DNA of 64,000 bases from Thermithiobacillus tepidarius DSM 3134 (GTDB lineage: Bacteria; Pseudomonadota; Gammaproteobacteria; Acidithiobacillales; Thermithiobacillaceae), in assembly GCF_000423825.1 (NCBI RefSeq), contig NZ_AUIS01000013.1, forward strand, positions 1 to 64,000, written 5' to 3'. Shown piece after piece: positions 16,475 through 26,789 of this stretch. The position numbers were made by a program, and so were the translations under genes. The stretch's first letter is position 1. Each line of letters opens with the position of its first letter. The notes beneath the pieces are model-generated. The model was not told the DNA's origin and did no database searches. It saw only the letters and a program-made list of their open reading frames with translations.

Positions 16475-17644
16475 CTAATGGTGGTGATCGTCCCGGGGCT
16501 GCGGCTGTCCGCCCGCCGACATGCGGTAGACGCCCTCCAGGAGCATCTTGCCGCCGACGACCACCCGTTCGCCGCTCCGTACCCCGGCCACCTGCAGCCA
16601 GCCGTCGGCCGCCGACAGCACACGCACCGGCCGCCGCTCATAGCGGCCGCCGCCCCGCTGCACATAGACGAGCGGCGTGAGATGCTGCCCCAGGACGGCG
16701 TCGCGCGGCACCCACACTCCAGCGGAACGGCCCAGCTTCAGGTTCACCTGCACCACCTCGCCGATCGCCCCCGGCACCGCGCCGCCCAACGGCACGACGA
16801 AGCGGCCGCGCCGCGTCTTCTCATCCAGGCTGGGCAGCACCTGGCTGATGCGCCGCTCGAGGCTCCGGCCGTTGCCCAGCCGGACCTGCGCCAGCACTCC
16901 CTCCCGGATGGCGCCCTGCATGTCGGGGAAGAAATAGCCCTCCACCCGCAGCGGCAAGCGGGTGGACACCATGCGGGCGAGGGACCGTCCCATCACCACG
17001 TAATCCTTCATGGTCCTGTCGCCGGCGTTGACCAGCGAGCCCGGCTGCACGAAGACCTCGGTCACGATGCCCGGCTCCGGAGCGACCACCGGCAACTCCT
17101 CGCGGATGCGGCCGCTCTTCTGCAGCGCCTGGATATCCGCCTCCGACAGGCCCCACCATTTGAGATTGTCCACCGCGTCCTGCATGTAATTGGGCAGCCG
17201 GCCCTCCTCGCGCAGGGTGCTCAGCTTCTCCTCGTTGCTCAAGAGGGCCAGATAGGAACGCTGGGTCAGCACGAACTCCGGGCTGTAGATGGTCGCCAGC
17301 AGGGCGCCCTTGGCGACCCGCTGCCCCGGCCGCACCAACACCTGGCGGATCTCCCCGCTCACATAAGTGTTGACGTCCACCACGGCCGCCGGGTCCGGCA
17401 CCAGTTGGCCCAGTGTCTGGACCAAGCCGCCTTTGCTGGCCTCCCGGGCCGGCACCGTCACCAGCAACCGCTCGATGCCCGGGCCCTGGCTGTCCGGCGC
17501 CACGATCACGGGCTGTGGGGCCGCCGCCTGCGCGGTGGAGCGCCCCTGGAAGGCGCCTGCGCTGCCGTGAGCCGCCGCCTCGCCCAGCGGGCCGCCGCAC
17601 ACGGCGAGCGCGAGTAGCATGAAGCTCGATCGCTTAATGTCCAT
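16475..17644 (-). CDS. RND periplasmic adaptor (CusB-like)
   Basis: 389 residues. A signal peptide (FMLLALAVCGGPLGEAAA) precedes a His-containing mature start (HGSAGAFQG). The barrel-sandwich half-motif GEIRQVLVRPGQRVAKGALLATIYSPEF and hairpin segment LTQRSYLALL are characteristic of CusB-type adaptors; beta-barrel and membrane-proximal domains follow. The C-terminus ends RDDHHH, a possible metal ligand. It overlaps the upstream adaptor gene by 11 bp and precedes the pump gene by 10 bp, so the three form an operon. No outer-membrane TolC-like partner is encoded nearby; one must be supplied from elsewhere. Confidence 0.9.
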   Translation of the reverse strand: MDIKRSSFMLLALAVCGGPLGEAAAHGSAGAFQGRSTAQAAAPQPVIVAPDSQGPGIERLLVTVPAREASKGGLVQTLGQLVPDPAAVVDVNTYVSGEIRQVLVRPGQRVAKGALLATIYSPEFVLTQRSYLALLSNEEKLSTLREEGRLPNYMQDAVDNLKWWGLSEADIQALQKSGRIREELPVVAPEPGIVTEVFVQPGSLVNAGDRTMKDYVVMGRSLARMVSTRLPLRVEGYFFPDMQGAIREGVLAQVRLGNGRSLERRISQVLPSLDEKTRRGRFVVPLGGAVPGAIGEVVQVNLKLGRSAGVWVPRDAVLGQHLTPLVYVQRGGGRYERRPVRVLSAADGWLQVAGVRSGERVVVGGKMLLEGVYRMSAGGQPQPRDDHHH

Positions 17645-18518
17645 GCGCCTCCCCCTCGAAACGCACCATGGCCGGCAGGCTGCCGGCCAGCCGCACGCCC
17701 GGCGGCAGCCGGCCCGGCTTCAGCCGCACCTGCTGGCGCTGGGTGACCGGATTCACCACGCCATAGACCTCCTGGACGACCGCGCTCACCACCGCCGGCT
17801 CGCGCCCCCAGTGCTGGATGAACACCCGCGCCTGCTGCCCCTTGCGGAGCCGCGCTGCCCGCACAGCCGGCACGCTGGCCTCGATCACGAAAGCATCAGG
17901 CTTGGCGATGCTCGCGAAAGTCGTGCCGGTGGCGGTGAACTGGCCGGCCTGCACGCCGGCGTTGAGGATCTGTTTGTTGGCCGCATTGATGGCGATCAGA
18001 TAGCCCGAGACCGGCGCGGTCACCGCGATCCGGCGCACGGGCTCGCCGGTGGCCTCGAGCTGGCGGATGTCCCGGTCCGACATGCCGCGCCAGCGCAAGC
18101 CCATCCGCCCCTGCATCAGCTTCTCCTCCGCCGTCATGCTGATCTGCTTGATGGCCTCGCGGTTGGCGAAGGTGGCAATGTAAGTCCGCTGTACCGTCTC
18201 CAGCTCCGCGCTCTCCAGCTCGCCCAGCACCTCGCCTTGGCGCACCCGTTTGCCCAGGTAGAGATTGCGCAGGCCGACCACGCGGGCATTGACCCGCACT
18301 GCCACGTTGACCACCTTGCGCGGGTCCACGCCGATGCTGGCGGGATACAGTTCGCGCGGCAGCGCCGCCGCCCCATTGATCGCGTGCTCATGCCCCAGCG
18401 CCGGCCCAGCCCCCGCTGCCCCGCCCTTGAACACCCCCGCGTCCGAATGCGCCAGGGCCACGGCGGGAAAGAGCGACAGCGCGACGAGCGCCGCCAAGGA
18501 GCGAGATACGATCGACAT
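17634..18518 (-). CDS. Second RND/HlyD-type periplasmic adaptor
   Basis: 294 residues. ATG 18518 has GGGAGGTG 7 bases upstream. The signal peptide ends at ALAHSDAG, and the mature start has HSDAGVFKGG and GHEHAING, again His-bearing. A biotinyl-lipoyl-like half (GLRNLYLGKRVRQGEVLGELESAELE), a long helix pair and the second half (TAPVSGYLIAINAANKQILNAG) follow. It is shorter than the CusB-like partner and probably has fewer distal domains. Two adaptors in tandem for one pump may form a mixed hexamer, or one may be a metal carrier; both are inference. It is the first gene after the perfect sigma-54 promoter. Confidence 0.82.
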   Translation of the reverse strand: MSIVSRSLAALVALSLFPAVALAHSDAGVFKGGAAGAGPALGHEHAINGAAALPRELYPASIGVDPRKVVNVAVRVNARVVGLRNLYLGKRVRQGEVLGELESAELETVQRTYIATFANREAIKQISMTAEEKLMQGRMGLRWRGMSDRDIRQLEATGEPVRRIAVTAPVSGYLIAINAANKQILNAGVQAGQFTATGTTFASIAKPDAFVIEASVPAVRAARLRKGQQARVFIQHWGREPAVVSAVVQEVYGVVNPVTQRQQVRLKPGRLPPGVRLAGSLPAMVRFEGEAHGH

Positions 18519-18564
18519 GACAGACACCTCCCGGCTTGCAAGACGCATGCGGCACCGCCGGAGC

Positions 18565-18580
18565 TGCAACGGCCGTGCCA
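18565..18580 (-). promoter_or_regulatory. Sigma-54 promoter of the RND operon
   Basis: The minus-strand sequence TGGCACGGCCGTTGCA is a perfect match to TGGCACG-N4-TTGCA. The predicted start near 18554 leaves a 36-nt leader before ATG 18518. Confidence 0.88.
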
Positions 18581-18652
18581 GCGGCGCTATGCGAGGAAGG
18601 GCTTGAAAAAACGGAGCTTGGAACGGGAGCGATGTTTCACTTGCGGATGTCG

Positions 18653-18669
18653 CGTTTCACAGTGAAACA
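18653..18669. promoter_or_regulatory. Activator-binding palindrome (UAS) of the RND operon
   Basis: CGTTTC-ACAGT-GAAACA extends to the perfect palindrome GTTTCAC-A-GTGAAAC (18654-18668). It lies 73-89 bp upstream of the -24 element. A lone TGTTTC half-site lies at 18633-18638. It is the same motif as at the porin and TcDH operons. Confidence 0.75.
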
Positions 18670-18778
18670 CGAGCGGAACAAGCAACAGGAGGCACTGACC
18701 AGGACTATGGCCAAGGACAGCGATGCGACCGAGCGGTCGTTCGGCGGTGGGGAAGATTAGATGACAGGCGAGGGAAAT

Positions 18779-18855
18779 TGGTCGGGGCGAGAGGATTCGA
18801 ACCTCCGGCTTCTGCCTCCCGAAGGCAGCGCTCTACCAGGCTGAGCTACGCCCCG
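18779..18855 (-). tRNA. tRNA-Pro(CGG)
   Basis: 77 nt including an encoded CCA. The acceptor arms CGGGGCG and CGCCCCG pair, the anticodon stem CTGCC/GGCAG encloses the loop TTCGGGA with anticodon CGG, and the T-arm has GGTTCGAATCC. It lies 12 nt downstream of ispB on the same strand, so it may be read from the ispB transcript. Confidence 0.97.
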
Positions 18856-18867
18856 ATTCAGGACAAA

Positions 18868-19836
18868 CTAGAAATCCCGGGCGACGGAGAAGTCCGCGAG
18901 AAAGGCGAGGGCTTCGCGTTCCGGGCTGGCGGGCAGGATCTCCAAGGCTGCTTTGGCCTTGGCTGCCAGCCGCTGGGCAAGTTGCACAGTGTACTGGATT
19001 GCCCCGGTGGAGGCAATAATCTCCAGCACCTGGGGCAGCTGCGCCAAGCCCTCCTCCTCCAGAGCCCGGCGCAGCAGCGCCTGCTGCTCGGCGTCGGCGT
19101 GGCGCATGGCGTGAATGTAGGGCAGGGTCGGTTTGCCTTCGGCCAAATCGTCGCCCACGTTCTTGCCGAGCTTGCCGGCTTCGGCGCTGTAATCCAGCGC
19201 GTCGTCGATGAGCTGGAAAGCGGTGCCGAGCAGGCTCCCGTACTGGGTCAGCGCCTCCTCCTCCGCCGCCGGCCGCTGGTTGACGATGGCGCCGATGCGG
19301 GCGGCGGCCTCGAAGAGCTTGGCGGTCTTCGCCTGGATGACGGCCAGGTAGGCCGCCTCGTCCAAATCCGGATTCTGGGCGTTTTCCAGTTGCCGCACCT
19401 CGCCTTCGGCAATCACGCTGGTGGCCTGGGCCAGGGTGTGCAGCACGCGCAAATCGCCGTCGGCCACCATGATCTCGAAGGCGCGGGCATAAAGGAAGTC
19501 GCCCACCAGGATGCTAGCGGCATTGCCCCAGATCTGGTTGGCGGTCGCCTGGCTGCGGCGCATTTCCGAGCCGTCCACCACGTCATCGTGCAGCAGGGTG
19601 GCCGTGTGGATGAATTCGATCACGGCAGCCAACGGAATGTGGCGCTGGCCGGTGTAGCCGAACAGGCGGGTGGCGAGGAGCAGCACGATGGGCCGCAGGC
19701 GCTTGCCGCCGCTGGCGATCAGGTAGGTTCCCAAAGCCGGAATGGTGGGCACGCCGGACTGGATCTGTCCCTGGATGGTTTTGTCCACAGCCGCCATGTC
19801 GGCGTTCACCAGCGCTTTGACGCGTTCGAGGTCCAT
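18868..19836 (-). CDS. ispB: Octaprenyl (polyprenyl) diphosphate synthase
   Basis: 322 residues. It adds isopentenyl units to farnesyl diphosphate to make the side chain of ubiquinone in the cytoplasm. Conserved trans-prenyltransferase regions are visible: GGKRLRP, first Asp-rich motif DDVVD (84-88) with flanking HTATLLH and GSEMRR, and second motif FQLIDDALDY. The start at 19836 aligns with E. coli IspB (323 residues); an ATG at 19887 would add 17 residues, and neither has a clear ribosome site. It is transcribed divergently from rplU, a widely conserved arrangement. Confidence 0.93.
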   Translation of the reverse strand: MDLERVKALVNADMAAVDKTIQGQIQSGVPTIPALGTYLIASGGKRLRPIVLLLATRLFGYTGQRHIPLAAVIEFIHTATLLHDDVVDGSEMRRSQATANQIWGNAASILVGDFLYARAFEIMVADGDLRVLHTLAQATSVIAEGEVRQLENAQNPDLDEAAYLAVIQAKTAKLFEAAARIGAIVNQRPAAEEEALTQYGSLLGTAFQLIDDALDYSAEAGKLGKNVGDDLAEGKPTLPYIHAMRHADAEQQALLRRALEEEGLAQLPQVLEIIASTGAIQYTVQLAQRLAAKAKAALEILPASPEREALAFLADFSVARDF

Positions 19837-20168
19837 GGGGGATTGCGAGTCCAATTTGGCTGCAAGAGCAGGATCAATCAATTCCATTATATGAAAAATG
19901 CGCCGCCGCTGTGGGAAAACTCAACGATCTTAGGGGCGCGCTTCCTCCAGTGTCAAGGATTATACGGAACACCGCACACAAAATCCCCACGGATGCCCCC
20001 AAGCGCCCCCGGCCAACGCCACCGGCGCGCCGAAGCCCGGAACGGCTTGGCGCCAGTTGACCTGCGTGGGCCTTGCGGGTAGTATTGCCGCCTTTACGGA
20101 GGCGCTGGCCGCATGCTTGCGCTTTCCAGATCGGACATTGTTTACAGGGGTTTTCTGGAGGTTGGGCC

Positions 20169-20480
20169 ATGTACGCGGTAATCGAAACCGGCGGCAAGCA
20201 ATACAAGGTGGCGGTCGGCGACTCCCTGCGGGTGGAGAAGCTGGACGGCGAAGAAGGCAGTGAAGTGACCCTGTCCCGCGTACTGATGGTGGGCAACGGC
20301 GAAAACGTACAGGTTGGCAAGCCCCTTCTCGACGGCGCCAAGGTGACGGCCGTGGTGGCTGCCCAGGGGCGCGGCGAGAAGATCCGCATCTTCAAGATGC
20401 GCCGCCGCAAGCACTACCGCAAGAGCCAGGGTCATCGCCAGTACTTCACCGAGCTGAAGATCACCGGCATCAACGCCTGA
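20169..20480 (+). CDS. rplU: 50S ribosomal protein L21
   Basis: 103 residues, the normal length. It begins [14 protein letters not shown] and ends with the conserved [16 protein letters not shown]...TELKITGI. L21 binds 23S rRNA domain II. GGAGG 8 bases upstream fixes ATG 20169; an in-frame upstream extension to 20073 has no support. It forms the usual operon with rpmA, 23 bp downstream. Confidence 0.98.
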   Translation: MYAVIETGGKQYKVAVGDSLRVEKLDGEEGSEVTLSRVLMVGNGENVQVGKPLLDGAKVTAVVAAQGRGEKIRIFKMRRRKHYRKSQGHRQYFTELKITGINA

Positions 20481-20503
20481 GACAGTTTTAGAGGATACGG
20501 ACA

Positions 20504-20770
20504 ATGGCACACAAGAAAGCAGGCGGTTCTTCCCGCAACGGTCGCGACTCCCAGTCCAAGCGCCTGGGCGTCAAGCGCTATGCCGGCCAGCTGGTGCTGG
20601 CGGGCAACATCCTGGTGCGCCAGCGCGGCACCAAGATCCACCCCGGCGAGAACGTGGGCATCGGCAAGGACGACACCCTCTTCGCCAAGGCCACCGGCCG
20701 GGTCGCCTTCGAGCAGCGTGGTCCGCAGGGGCGCAAGTACGTGCGGATCATTCCCGAAAGCGCCGCCTAA
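20504..20770 (+). CDS. rpmA: 50S ribosomal protein L27
   Basis: 88 residues with the canonical start [20 protein letters not shown] and the core [28 protein letters not shown]. The N-terminal tail reaches the peptidyl transferase centre. No Firmicute-type cleaved prepeptide is present. It is followed by a terminator, closing the rplU-rpmA operon. Confidence 0.98.
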   Translation: MAHKKAGGSSRNGRDSQSKRLGVKRYAGQLVLAGNILVRQRGTKIHPGENVGIGKDDTLFAKATGRVAFEQRGPQGRKYVRIIPESAA

Positions 20771-20792
20771 GCGGCTTTCCGGATCGGCACCG

Positions 20793-20828
20793 AACCCCGC
20801 GCAGGTTTCCTGGGCGGGGTTTTTGTTT
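20793..20828 (+). terminator. Rho-independent terminator of rplU-rpmA
   Basis: AACCCCGC pairs with GCGGGGTT across a 13-nt loop, followed by TTTTGTTT. Confidence 0.85.
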
Positions 20829-20853
20829 ACCAGGCTGCCGCGCGCCGGATACT

Positions 20854-23195
<2,342 letters not shown>

Positions 23196-23205
23196 AAAGC
23201 GACGC

Positions 23206-23243
23206 GGCGGAGCATGAAGCGGACTTGCCGCTCATGCTCCGCC
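23206..23243. terminator. Long hairpin between convergent proB and rpsT
   Basis: GGCGGAGCATGA and TCATGCTCCGCC form a 12-bp stem extended by AGCGG/CCGCT. No T-run follows on the plus strand; on the minus strand CTTTTC comes about 8 nt later. It may terminate both genes weakly or stabilise the 3' ends. Confidence 0.5.
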
Positions 23244-23261
23244 TGCCATGCGCCCCGCCCT

Positions 23262-23528
23262 TCAGGCGCCCAGCGCCTTGATCCGGGCAACCAAGCGGCT
23301 CTTGGTGCGGGCGGCCTTGTTCTTGTGAATGATGTCCTTGTCGGCGATCCGGTCGATGACCGACTCGGCGAGCTTGAACTCGGCCTGGGCCTGCGCCTTG
23401 TCGCCCGACTCGATGGCCTTGATGACCTTCTTCACGTAGGTGCGCAGCATGGAGCGCTGACCGGCGTTGCGCAACCGGCTGACGGTATTCTGACGGGCCC
23501 GCTTGCGTGCTTGTGCACTGTTTGCCAC
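23262..23528 (-). CDS. rpsT: 30S ribosomal protein S20
   Basis: 88 residues from a GTG at 23528 with AGGAG 8 bases upstream. It begins [14 protein letters not shown] and ends [14 protein letters not shown], the classic S20 pattern. It is a primary 16S rRNA binder. The upstream frame to 23621 has no ribosome site. It is divergent from murJ, as in many beta- and gammaproteobacteria. Confidence 0.97.
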   Translation of the reverse strand: MANSAQARKRARQNTVSRLRNAGQRSMLRTYVKKVIKAIESGDKAQAQAEFKLAESVIDRIADKDIIHKNKAARTKSRLVARIKALGA

Positions 23529-23742
23529 GGTGTTTCTCCTAAAATGAAAGGGTTCGGCGGAGTCTTCAGGCACCCCCGCGGAAAGACCGCAAATTATTGG
23601 GGAAAAGGACCGGCTTGTCAAACCTGCCGCGCACTTCAGCTTCTCCCGGAATCATGCTAAAAATCCGCATGGCCGCCTCACGCCGGCCGAACGCCTTCTG
23701 AATTCCGATTGCGCAGCCCGCTGCTGCCCCCAAAGGACCAAC

Positions 23743-25296
23743 TTGAGCAGAACCTTGCTAAAGGGCGTCATGACCATCGGCGCCAACACCATGGTGTCGC
23801 GCGTCCTGGGTTTCGTGCGCGACGTCATCCTGGCCCGCGCCTTCGGCGCCTCCGCCTTGGGCGACGCCTTTTTCGTCGCCTTCCGCATTCCCAACCTGTT
23901 CCGCCGCCTCTTCGGCGAGGGCGCCTTTTCCCAGGCCTTCATCCCGGTGCTGGGCGAGTACAAGGCCACGCGCTCCGACCGGGAAACCCAGGATTTCGTG
24001 GACGACGTGACCGGCTGGCTGAGCCTCGCGCTCGTCGTCGTGACCGCGCTCGGCATGCTGGCCGCTCCCTGGGTGGTCATGGTCATCGCGCCCGGCTTCA
24101 GCGCTCATCCGGACAAGTTCGCACTCACCGTCGAACTCCTGCGCATCACCTTTCCCTACCTCTTCTTCATTTCGCTGACCGCGCTGGCGGGCGGCATTCT
24201 CAATACCTACGGCAAGTTCTCGGTGCCGGCCTTCACTCCGGTCTTCCTGAACCTCGCCATGATCTTCGCTGCCCTGGTGCTCGCGCCCTGGCTGGGCAAC
24301 CCTGCCGTGGCAGTGGCCTGGGGCGTGTTCCTGGGCGGCCTGGTGCAACTGCTTTTTCAGGTACCCTTCCTGCGCCAGATCGGCCGCTTGCCCCGCCCGC
24401 GGCTACGGCGCCGCGATCCGGGCGTGGCCAAGGTGCTGAAGCTCATGGGCCCGGCCATCTTCGGCTCCTCGGTGGCCCAGCTCAATCTCTTTCTCAGCAC
24501 CATTCTCGCCTCCTTTCTGGCCACCGGCAGCGTATCCTACCTCTACTACTCCGACCGGCTGGTGGAGTTTCCGCTCGGGGTCTTCGGCGTGGCCCTGGGA
24601 ACCGTGGTCCTGCCCGCTTTGTCACAGCAACAAGCCTTGCAGGACCATGAGCACTTCAACAAGACCCTGGACTGGGCCTTGCGCCTGGTGCTCATCATCG
24701 GCATTCCCGCCACCGTCGGGCTGCTGGTGCTGGGACAGCCGCTGCTCATCAGCCTGTTCCGCTACGGCGCTTTCGACATGCATGCGGTGGAAATGAGCCA
24801 GCGCAGCCTGATCGGCTACGGCCTGGGCATCGTGCCCATCATCGCCGTGCGGGTCTTGGCACCGGCCTTCTACGCGCGTCAGAATACCCGGACGCCGGTC
24901 AAGATCGCCGTGGTCGCCCTGATCGCCAACATGGTCTTCAGCCTGTTGCTGATCTGGCCCCTGGCGCATGCGGGCCTGGCCCTGGCCACATCCCTGGCGG
25001 CCGTGGTCAACGCCATGCTGCTGTACTTGGCGCTGCGCCGCGCCAGCGCCTATGCGCCGCGCCCGGGCTGGGTGGCGCTCGTCCTCAAGGTGATCGCGGC
25101 GAGCGCCCTCATGGGTGTGGCGCTATACTGGCTGCAGGGCGAGGCGGCCCAGTGGCTGACGCTCGACATGCCCGGCCGGTTGCTGTGGCTGGCCGGGCTC
25201 GTATCCGCGGGCATGGCCATCTTTTTTGTCGCGGCGTGGCTGCTGGCCATCCCTGAACTGAGGCAGTTGTTAAGGAGGAAAAAAACCCATGGCTGA
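23743..25296 (+). CDS. murJ: Lipid II flippase MurJ
   Basis: 517 residues with about 14 hydrophobic helices. It moves lipid-linked peptidoglycan precursor across the inner membrane. Characteristic MVSRVLGFVRDVILARAFGAS, FRIPNLFRRLFGEGAFSQAFIP and LGTVVLPALS segments are present, with the conserved Arg residues of the central cavity. The start is TTG at 23743 with AGGA 6 bases upstream. The end overlaps the DUF2203 gene by 8 bp. Confidence 0.97.
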   Translation: MSRTLLKGVMTIGANTMVSRVLGFVRDVILARAFGASALGDAFFVAFRIPNLFRRLFGEGAFSQAFIPVLGEYKATRSDRETQDFVDDVTGWLSLALVVVTALGMLAAPWVVMVIAPGFSAHPDKFALTVELLRITFPYLFFISLTALAGGILNTYGKFSVPAFTPVFLNLAMIFAALVLAPWLGNPAVAVAWGVFLGGLVQLLFQVPFLRQIGRLPRPRLRRRDPGVAKVLKLMGPAIFGSSVAQLNLFLSTILASFLATGSVSYLYYSDRLVEFPLGVFGVALGTVVLPALSQQQALQDHEHFNKTLDWALRLVLIIGIPATVGLLVLGQPLLISLFRYGAFDMHAVEMSQRSLIGYGLGIVPIIAVRVLAPAFYARQNTRTPVKIAVVALIANMVFSLLLIWPLAHAGLALATSLAAVVNAMLLYLALRRASAYAPRPGWVALVLKVIAASALMGVALYWLQGEAAQWLTLDMPGRLLWLAGLVSAGMAIFFVAAWLLAIPELRQLLRRKKTHG

Positions 25297-25726
25297 GGTG
25301 AATTCCCGCGAGGCCGCCGGGCGAAGGCAACGCATCGTCAGCATCCGGCCGCTGGGCGAACACCGGATTTTCACCCTGGAAGAGGCGCTCGAGCTCTTTT
25401 CCCTGGTGCGGCGCATCACCGCGACCAGCGCCGCCGAACTGGAACCGGTCAGCGTGCGCCTGCGCGAGCCGTTCAGCTTCAACGATGAAATCACGGTCCT
25501 GGAAAAGGAATATGAACGCATCGTGCGCCGCTGGGTGGCGAAGATGGAACGGCTCGGCCTGGTCGTGAAGGGGCTGTGGCTGGTGGATTTCGATACCGGC
25601 GACGGCTATCTGTGCTGGAAATTCCCGGAGCTGGAGCTGGGCCACTACCACCCCTACGACAAGGGCTTCAGCGGCCGCCGCCCGCTGGCGGAAGTTCTCG
25701 CCGTGGAACAGCCGGACTGGGCCTGA
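25289..25726 (+). CDS. DUF2203-family protein
   Basis: 145 residues, cytoplasmic. The N-terminal helix FTLEEALELFSLVRRITA and the C-terminal VKGLWLVDFDTGDGYLCWKFPELELGHYHPYDKGFSGRRPL are hallmarks of DUF2203, whose function is unknown. TTAAGGAGG 10 bases upstream supports the ATG, which overlaps the end of murJ. Insertion of this gene between murJ and ribF departs from the common rpsT-murJ-ribF order. Confidence 0.85.
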   Translation: MAEVNSREAAGRRQRIVSIRPLGEHRIFTLEEALELFSLVRRITATSAAELEPVSVRLREPFSFNDEITVLEKEYERIVRRWVAKMERLGLVVKGLWLVDFDTGDGYLCWKFPELELGHYHPYDKGFSGRRPLAEVLAVEQPDWA

Positions 25727-25835
25727 GCCGCGGCCCTTACGCACCCCTACATCCCCGCGGGCTGGACGAGTCCGCCGGCAGCTTGTACCCTAGACGGCTT
25801 GTTCCTTGGGGCACTTTGCAGGCGCTCGCCCGAAT

Positions 25836-26789
25836 ATGCACAACAAGATCCGGATCTATACCAGGCCCGAGCAGATCCCCGGCCTCGAGCACGGCAGCGC
25901 GGTCACCATCGGCAATTTCGATGGCGTCCACCTGGGCCACCAGACCATCGTGCGCCGCGCCATGGCGCAGGGCCTGCCTGCCGTGGTCATGACCTTCGAG
26001 CCGCACCCCCGCGAGTTTTTCGATCCCGCGCGCGCGCCGGCGCGCTTGAGCAGCCTGCGCGAAAAGGCCGCCGCTCTGGAAACGCTGGGCCTGGAGCGGC
26101 TGCTCTGCCTGCCTTTCCGCCGGCAGCTGGCAGAACTTTCGCCGGAGGACTTCGTCAGCCGCATTCTGGTGCAAGGTCTGCATGCCCGCTGGGTGCTGGT
26201 GGGCCACGACTTCCGCTTCGGCGGTCAGCGCCGCGGCGACTTGGCGCTGCTGGAACGGCTGGGCGCCCGCCATGGCTTCCAGGTGGCAGTGACGCCGCCG
26301 GTGTGCCTGGACGGCGAGCGCATCAGCAGCACCGGTCTGCGCCAGCACCTGGCGGCCGGCGAGCTGGCCCGCGCGGAGCGGGAGCTGGGCCGGCCCTACG
26401 CCATTTGCGGCCGGGTCGTGCACGGCGACAAGCGGGGACGGGCGCTGGGCTTTCCCACCGCCAACCTGCCCCTCTACGGCCGCAAGCCGGTGATGACCGG
26501 CGTCTTCGCGGTGCTCGCCGAAACCTCCGACGGCCGGCGTCTGCCCGCCGTGGCCAACCTGGGCACGCGGCCCACGGTGGACGGCGCCCGCGCCGTGCTG
26601 GAAGTGCACGTGCTCGACGGCGCCCCCGACCTTTACGGCCAGCGGCTTTTCGTGCATTTTCTGTGTAAAATCCGCGCGGAGCGCCGCTTTTCCGGCCTGG
26701 ACGAACTCAAAAACCAGATCGCCCGGGACGTGCAGGAAGCGCGCGCCCTGTTCCAGAGCCCAGCACTCAGGCAAAACCATGGATTATAA
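25836..26789 (+). CDS. ribF: Bifunctional riboflavin kinase/FAD synthetase
   Basis: 317 residues. The FMN adenylyltransferase domain has [12 protein letters not shown] and a late SSTGLR motif. The C-terminal flavokinase domain has [23 protein letters not shown] and the catalytic NLGTRPTV segment. It makes FMN and FAD from riboflavin. No strong ribosome site is visible before ATG 25836; an in-frame TTG at 25806 is less likely. The stop overlaps ileS by 11 bp. Confidence 0.95.
   Translation: MHNKIRIYTRPEQIPGLEHGSAVTIGNFDGVHLGHQTIVRRAMAQGLPAVVMTFEPHPREFFDPARAPARLSSLREKAAALETLGLERLLCLPFRRQLAELSPEDFVSRILVQGLHARWVLVGHDFRFGGQRRGDLALLERLGARHGFQVAVTPPVCLDGERISSTGLRQHLAAGELARAERELGRPYAICGRVVHGDKRGRALGFPTANLPLYGRKPVMTGVFAVLAETSDGRRLPAVANLGTRPTVDGARAVLEVHVLDGAPDLYGQRLFVHFLCKIRAERRFSGLDELKNQIARDVQEARALFQSPALRQNHGL

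Noticed and set aside
20073-20168. N-terminal extension of L21
   Set aside because: The longer frame has no ribosome site, while GGAGG lies correctly before 20169 and family length is met from there.
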